Shown here: positions 62,946-64,000 of the stretch, piece after piece | Layout: every line of letters starts with the position of its first letter | Position numbering within the stretch: the stretch's first letter is position 1 | Assembly: GCA_035550375.1 (NCBI GenBank) | Contig: DASZPH010000084.1 | Span: 62,001 to 126,000 of the forward strand | Source: DASSFG01 sp035550375 | GTDB taxonomy: Bacteria > Planctomycetota > Planctomycetia > Pirellulales > JAICIG01 | Length of the DNA stretch: 64,000 bases | Direction: 5' to 3' | Position numbers and translations under genes: made by a program | Notes under the pieces: model-generated | What the model was told of the DNA's origin: nothing | The model's input: only the letters and a program-made list of their open reading frames with translations | The model's database searches: none

Positions 62946-63935
62946 GTGCGTCACTCTCTCGGCGGGCGCGCGTCATTCTTGATCGGGTCGTTCTTCACCT
63001 TCTCACGCCGCAGGGGAGCGATACACCGCCCCAGGAGCGCATGTCCGGTCTGGAATCGTCGTCATGTTGCGCGCGTCCTGTTGGGCGGATTCTGGCTCGC
63101 CGCCGTGGGCAACCTGCCGTCAAACGCGGCGTCTGAAGATAAGTCGATCAGCGAACGGGCGACGTTGCGTGAACTGATTGACGCAGCCGTCGACGGGATC
63201 CAGATCTTCTCCGCCAGCGATTCGAACGAGCCGGCCAAACCAGTGGTCGCGCTGCGTTGGGCGAATAACTCTCGCGGCAAAGGAAGCGAAGACGGCGCCA
63301 CGATTCTTTATATCTACGCGGGGCGCCCCCTGGCCGCGGCCTGCTTCTACCCGTGGGAAGGACAACTGATCTACGATTTTGAAGCGATCAGCCGTGAACG
63401 GGTGGTTGGGCGCCGAAGTGGAACCATCTTCTGGCAACCGCAGGCTTCCGGCGTCAAGTTCGCCGATCTTCCCGACGCGCCCGTTCCCGATGCCACACGC
63501 GGCCAACGCCTGAGGCAGATGAAATCGCTCGTCGAACAGTTCCGATCGACCATGCTCGGCTGGAAGAACGACGACAGCGACCGCGAGGAGCTGCGGGTGC
63601 TCCCTCGACCGCTTTACCGATACGAGCCGACCGACGGTGAAGCTGCCGAGGGGACGGTCGTTGACGGGGCGGTGTTCGCCTTCGTGATGGGAACGGATCC
63701 CGAAACTCTGCTCCTCTTGGAAGCGGTCAAGAAGGGCGACTCCACCCTCTGGCAATACGCGTTTGCCCGCCGTACTTCCGGCGAGTTGGACGGCCGGCAC
63801 CGCGACAAGGTCGTCTGGAAAGCCGAGCGCAACCCGACTACCAACGATCCACGACAACCCCACTTCTCCCTTGCTACGCCGATTCCGCCGGAACTGCTCA
63901 AGAGCGGTCAAACCGCAAGCGGCGCGAAGGACTGA
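62946..63935 (+). CDS. secreted protein of the LRLLPQPLYRY family (paralog of 50840)
   Basis: The 329-residue product starts at a GTG with GGAGGAG 5 nt upstream. A hydrophobic signal-like segment (RVLLGGFWLAAVGNLPSNAA) begins unusually late, at about residue 43, so a later start is possible. It contains ELRVLPRPLYRYEPTD, TVVDGAVFAFVMGTDPETLL and LWQYAFARRTSGEL, as in the 50840 protein. It is the third gene of the blaI2-M56/WD40 unit (12-bp gap), so its expression should follow BlaI2. Confidence 0.75.
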   Translation: MRHSLGGRASFLIGSFFTFSRRRGAIHRPRSACPVWNRRHVARVLLGGFWLAAVGNLPSNAASEDKSISERATLRELIDAAVDGIQIFSASDSNEPAKPVVALRWANNSRGKGSEDGATILYIYAGRPLAAACFYPWEGQLIYDFEAISRERVVGRRSGTIFWQPQASGVKFADLPDAPVPDATRGQRLRQMKSLVEQFRSTMLGWKNDDSDREELRVLPRPLYRYEPTDGEAAEGTVVDGAVFAFVMGTDPETLLLLEAVKKGDSTLWQYAFARRTSGELDGRHRDKVVWKAERNPTTNDPRQPHFSLATPIPPELLKSGQTASGAKD

Positions 63936-63958
63936 TTACCTGCAGAGGTCATGATCGA

Positions 63959-64000
63959 TGTCAAAAAGACTCCGTTGGGCGCCAACCGCCGTCATCGTCG
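63959..64000 (+). CDS. start of a further protein with signal-peptide-like N terminus (truncated)
   Basis: The ATG at 63959 opens SKRLRWAPTAVIV, a basic/hydrophobic signal-like start, with AGAGG nearby. It lies 24 bp after the 62946 gene and continues past the window end. The frame from the ATG at 63951 is less signal-like. Confidence 0.4.

Overview
The window is 64 kb of GC-rich DNA with features typical of a planctomycete, probably of the Pirellulales type (inferred from gene content, with no 16S here). The indicators are a Ser/Thr kinase with a C-terminal TPR/coiled-coil region, two BlaI/M56 (BlaR1-like) pairs, ECF sigma factors with small membrane partners, small membrane proteins with an N-terminal QFSLR-type signature, a CxxCH protein with a PSCyt2-like stretch, DUF3175, FIST and Uma2 proteins, and many secreted proteins of unknown role. 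Genes are mostly monocistronic or in short ATGA-coupled runs on both strands. The two ends are cut: a secreted protein ends at 600, and a new signal-peptide ORF starts near 63959.

Layout. 1-2.5 kb: end of a secreted protein, then a TPR-glycosyltransferase. 2.5-8.5 kb (minus): a probable five-gene operon (small protein, FIST sensor, PQQ-like propeller, S9 peptidase, methyltransferase). 8.7-10.5 kb: aspS. 10.55-12.06 kb: four small membrane-protein genes beside a transposase 3' remnant, the whole flanked by 22-bp inverted repeats (21/22 identical). 12.1-16 kb: apgM, an ECF sigma plus membrane partner, and homoserine dehydrogenase. 16.2-17.8 kb: two divergent paralogous mini-proteins and rtcA. 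17.9-23 kb: hybrid histidine kinase, a Pro-rich secreted protein, cobalamin adenosyltransferase, GNAT, and an alpha/beta hydrolase. 23.1-28.3 kb: a palindromic repeat, tRNA-Leu(CAG) with terminator, pdxA, DUF3175, an ArsM-like methyltransferase, and Uma2. 28.5-37.4 kb: a complete divergent metal-type RND efflux locus (outer-membrane barrel and TolC to the left, HlyD-like adaptor and CusA/CzcA-like pump to the right). 37.5-47.3 kb: lipase-like hydrolase, LMW phosphatase, polytopic membrane protein, Tat-exported GH-like protein, Lys-rich protein, discoidin-GATase protein, and GT4. 47.5-50.7 kb: Ser/Thr kinase. 50.8-64 kb: a regulatory region with ECF sigma, membrane partner and CxxCH/PDZ/STN protein, GT2, BlaI-BlaR1 pair 1, a second TPR-glycosyltransferase, BlaI-M56/WD40 pair 2, and two members of a paralogous secreted family.

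Most striking signal. An inverted repeat with core AGAC-N5-GTCT occurs three times between the divergent second TPR-glycosyltransferase gene and the second blaI-like gene, and once more 9.5 kb away. Three of the four copies sit in the 17-bp spacer of a sigma-70-like promoter. The remote promoter precedes a secreted-protein gene (50840) whose paralog (62946) is the third gene of the BlaI operon. This suggests a small BlaI-controlled regulon that links a membrane protease sensor, a glycosyltransferase and a two-member secreted protein family. BlaI/BlaR1 pair 1 has its own, different palindrome. All functions below are read from sequence by eye; none was checked by database search.
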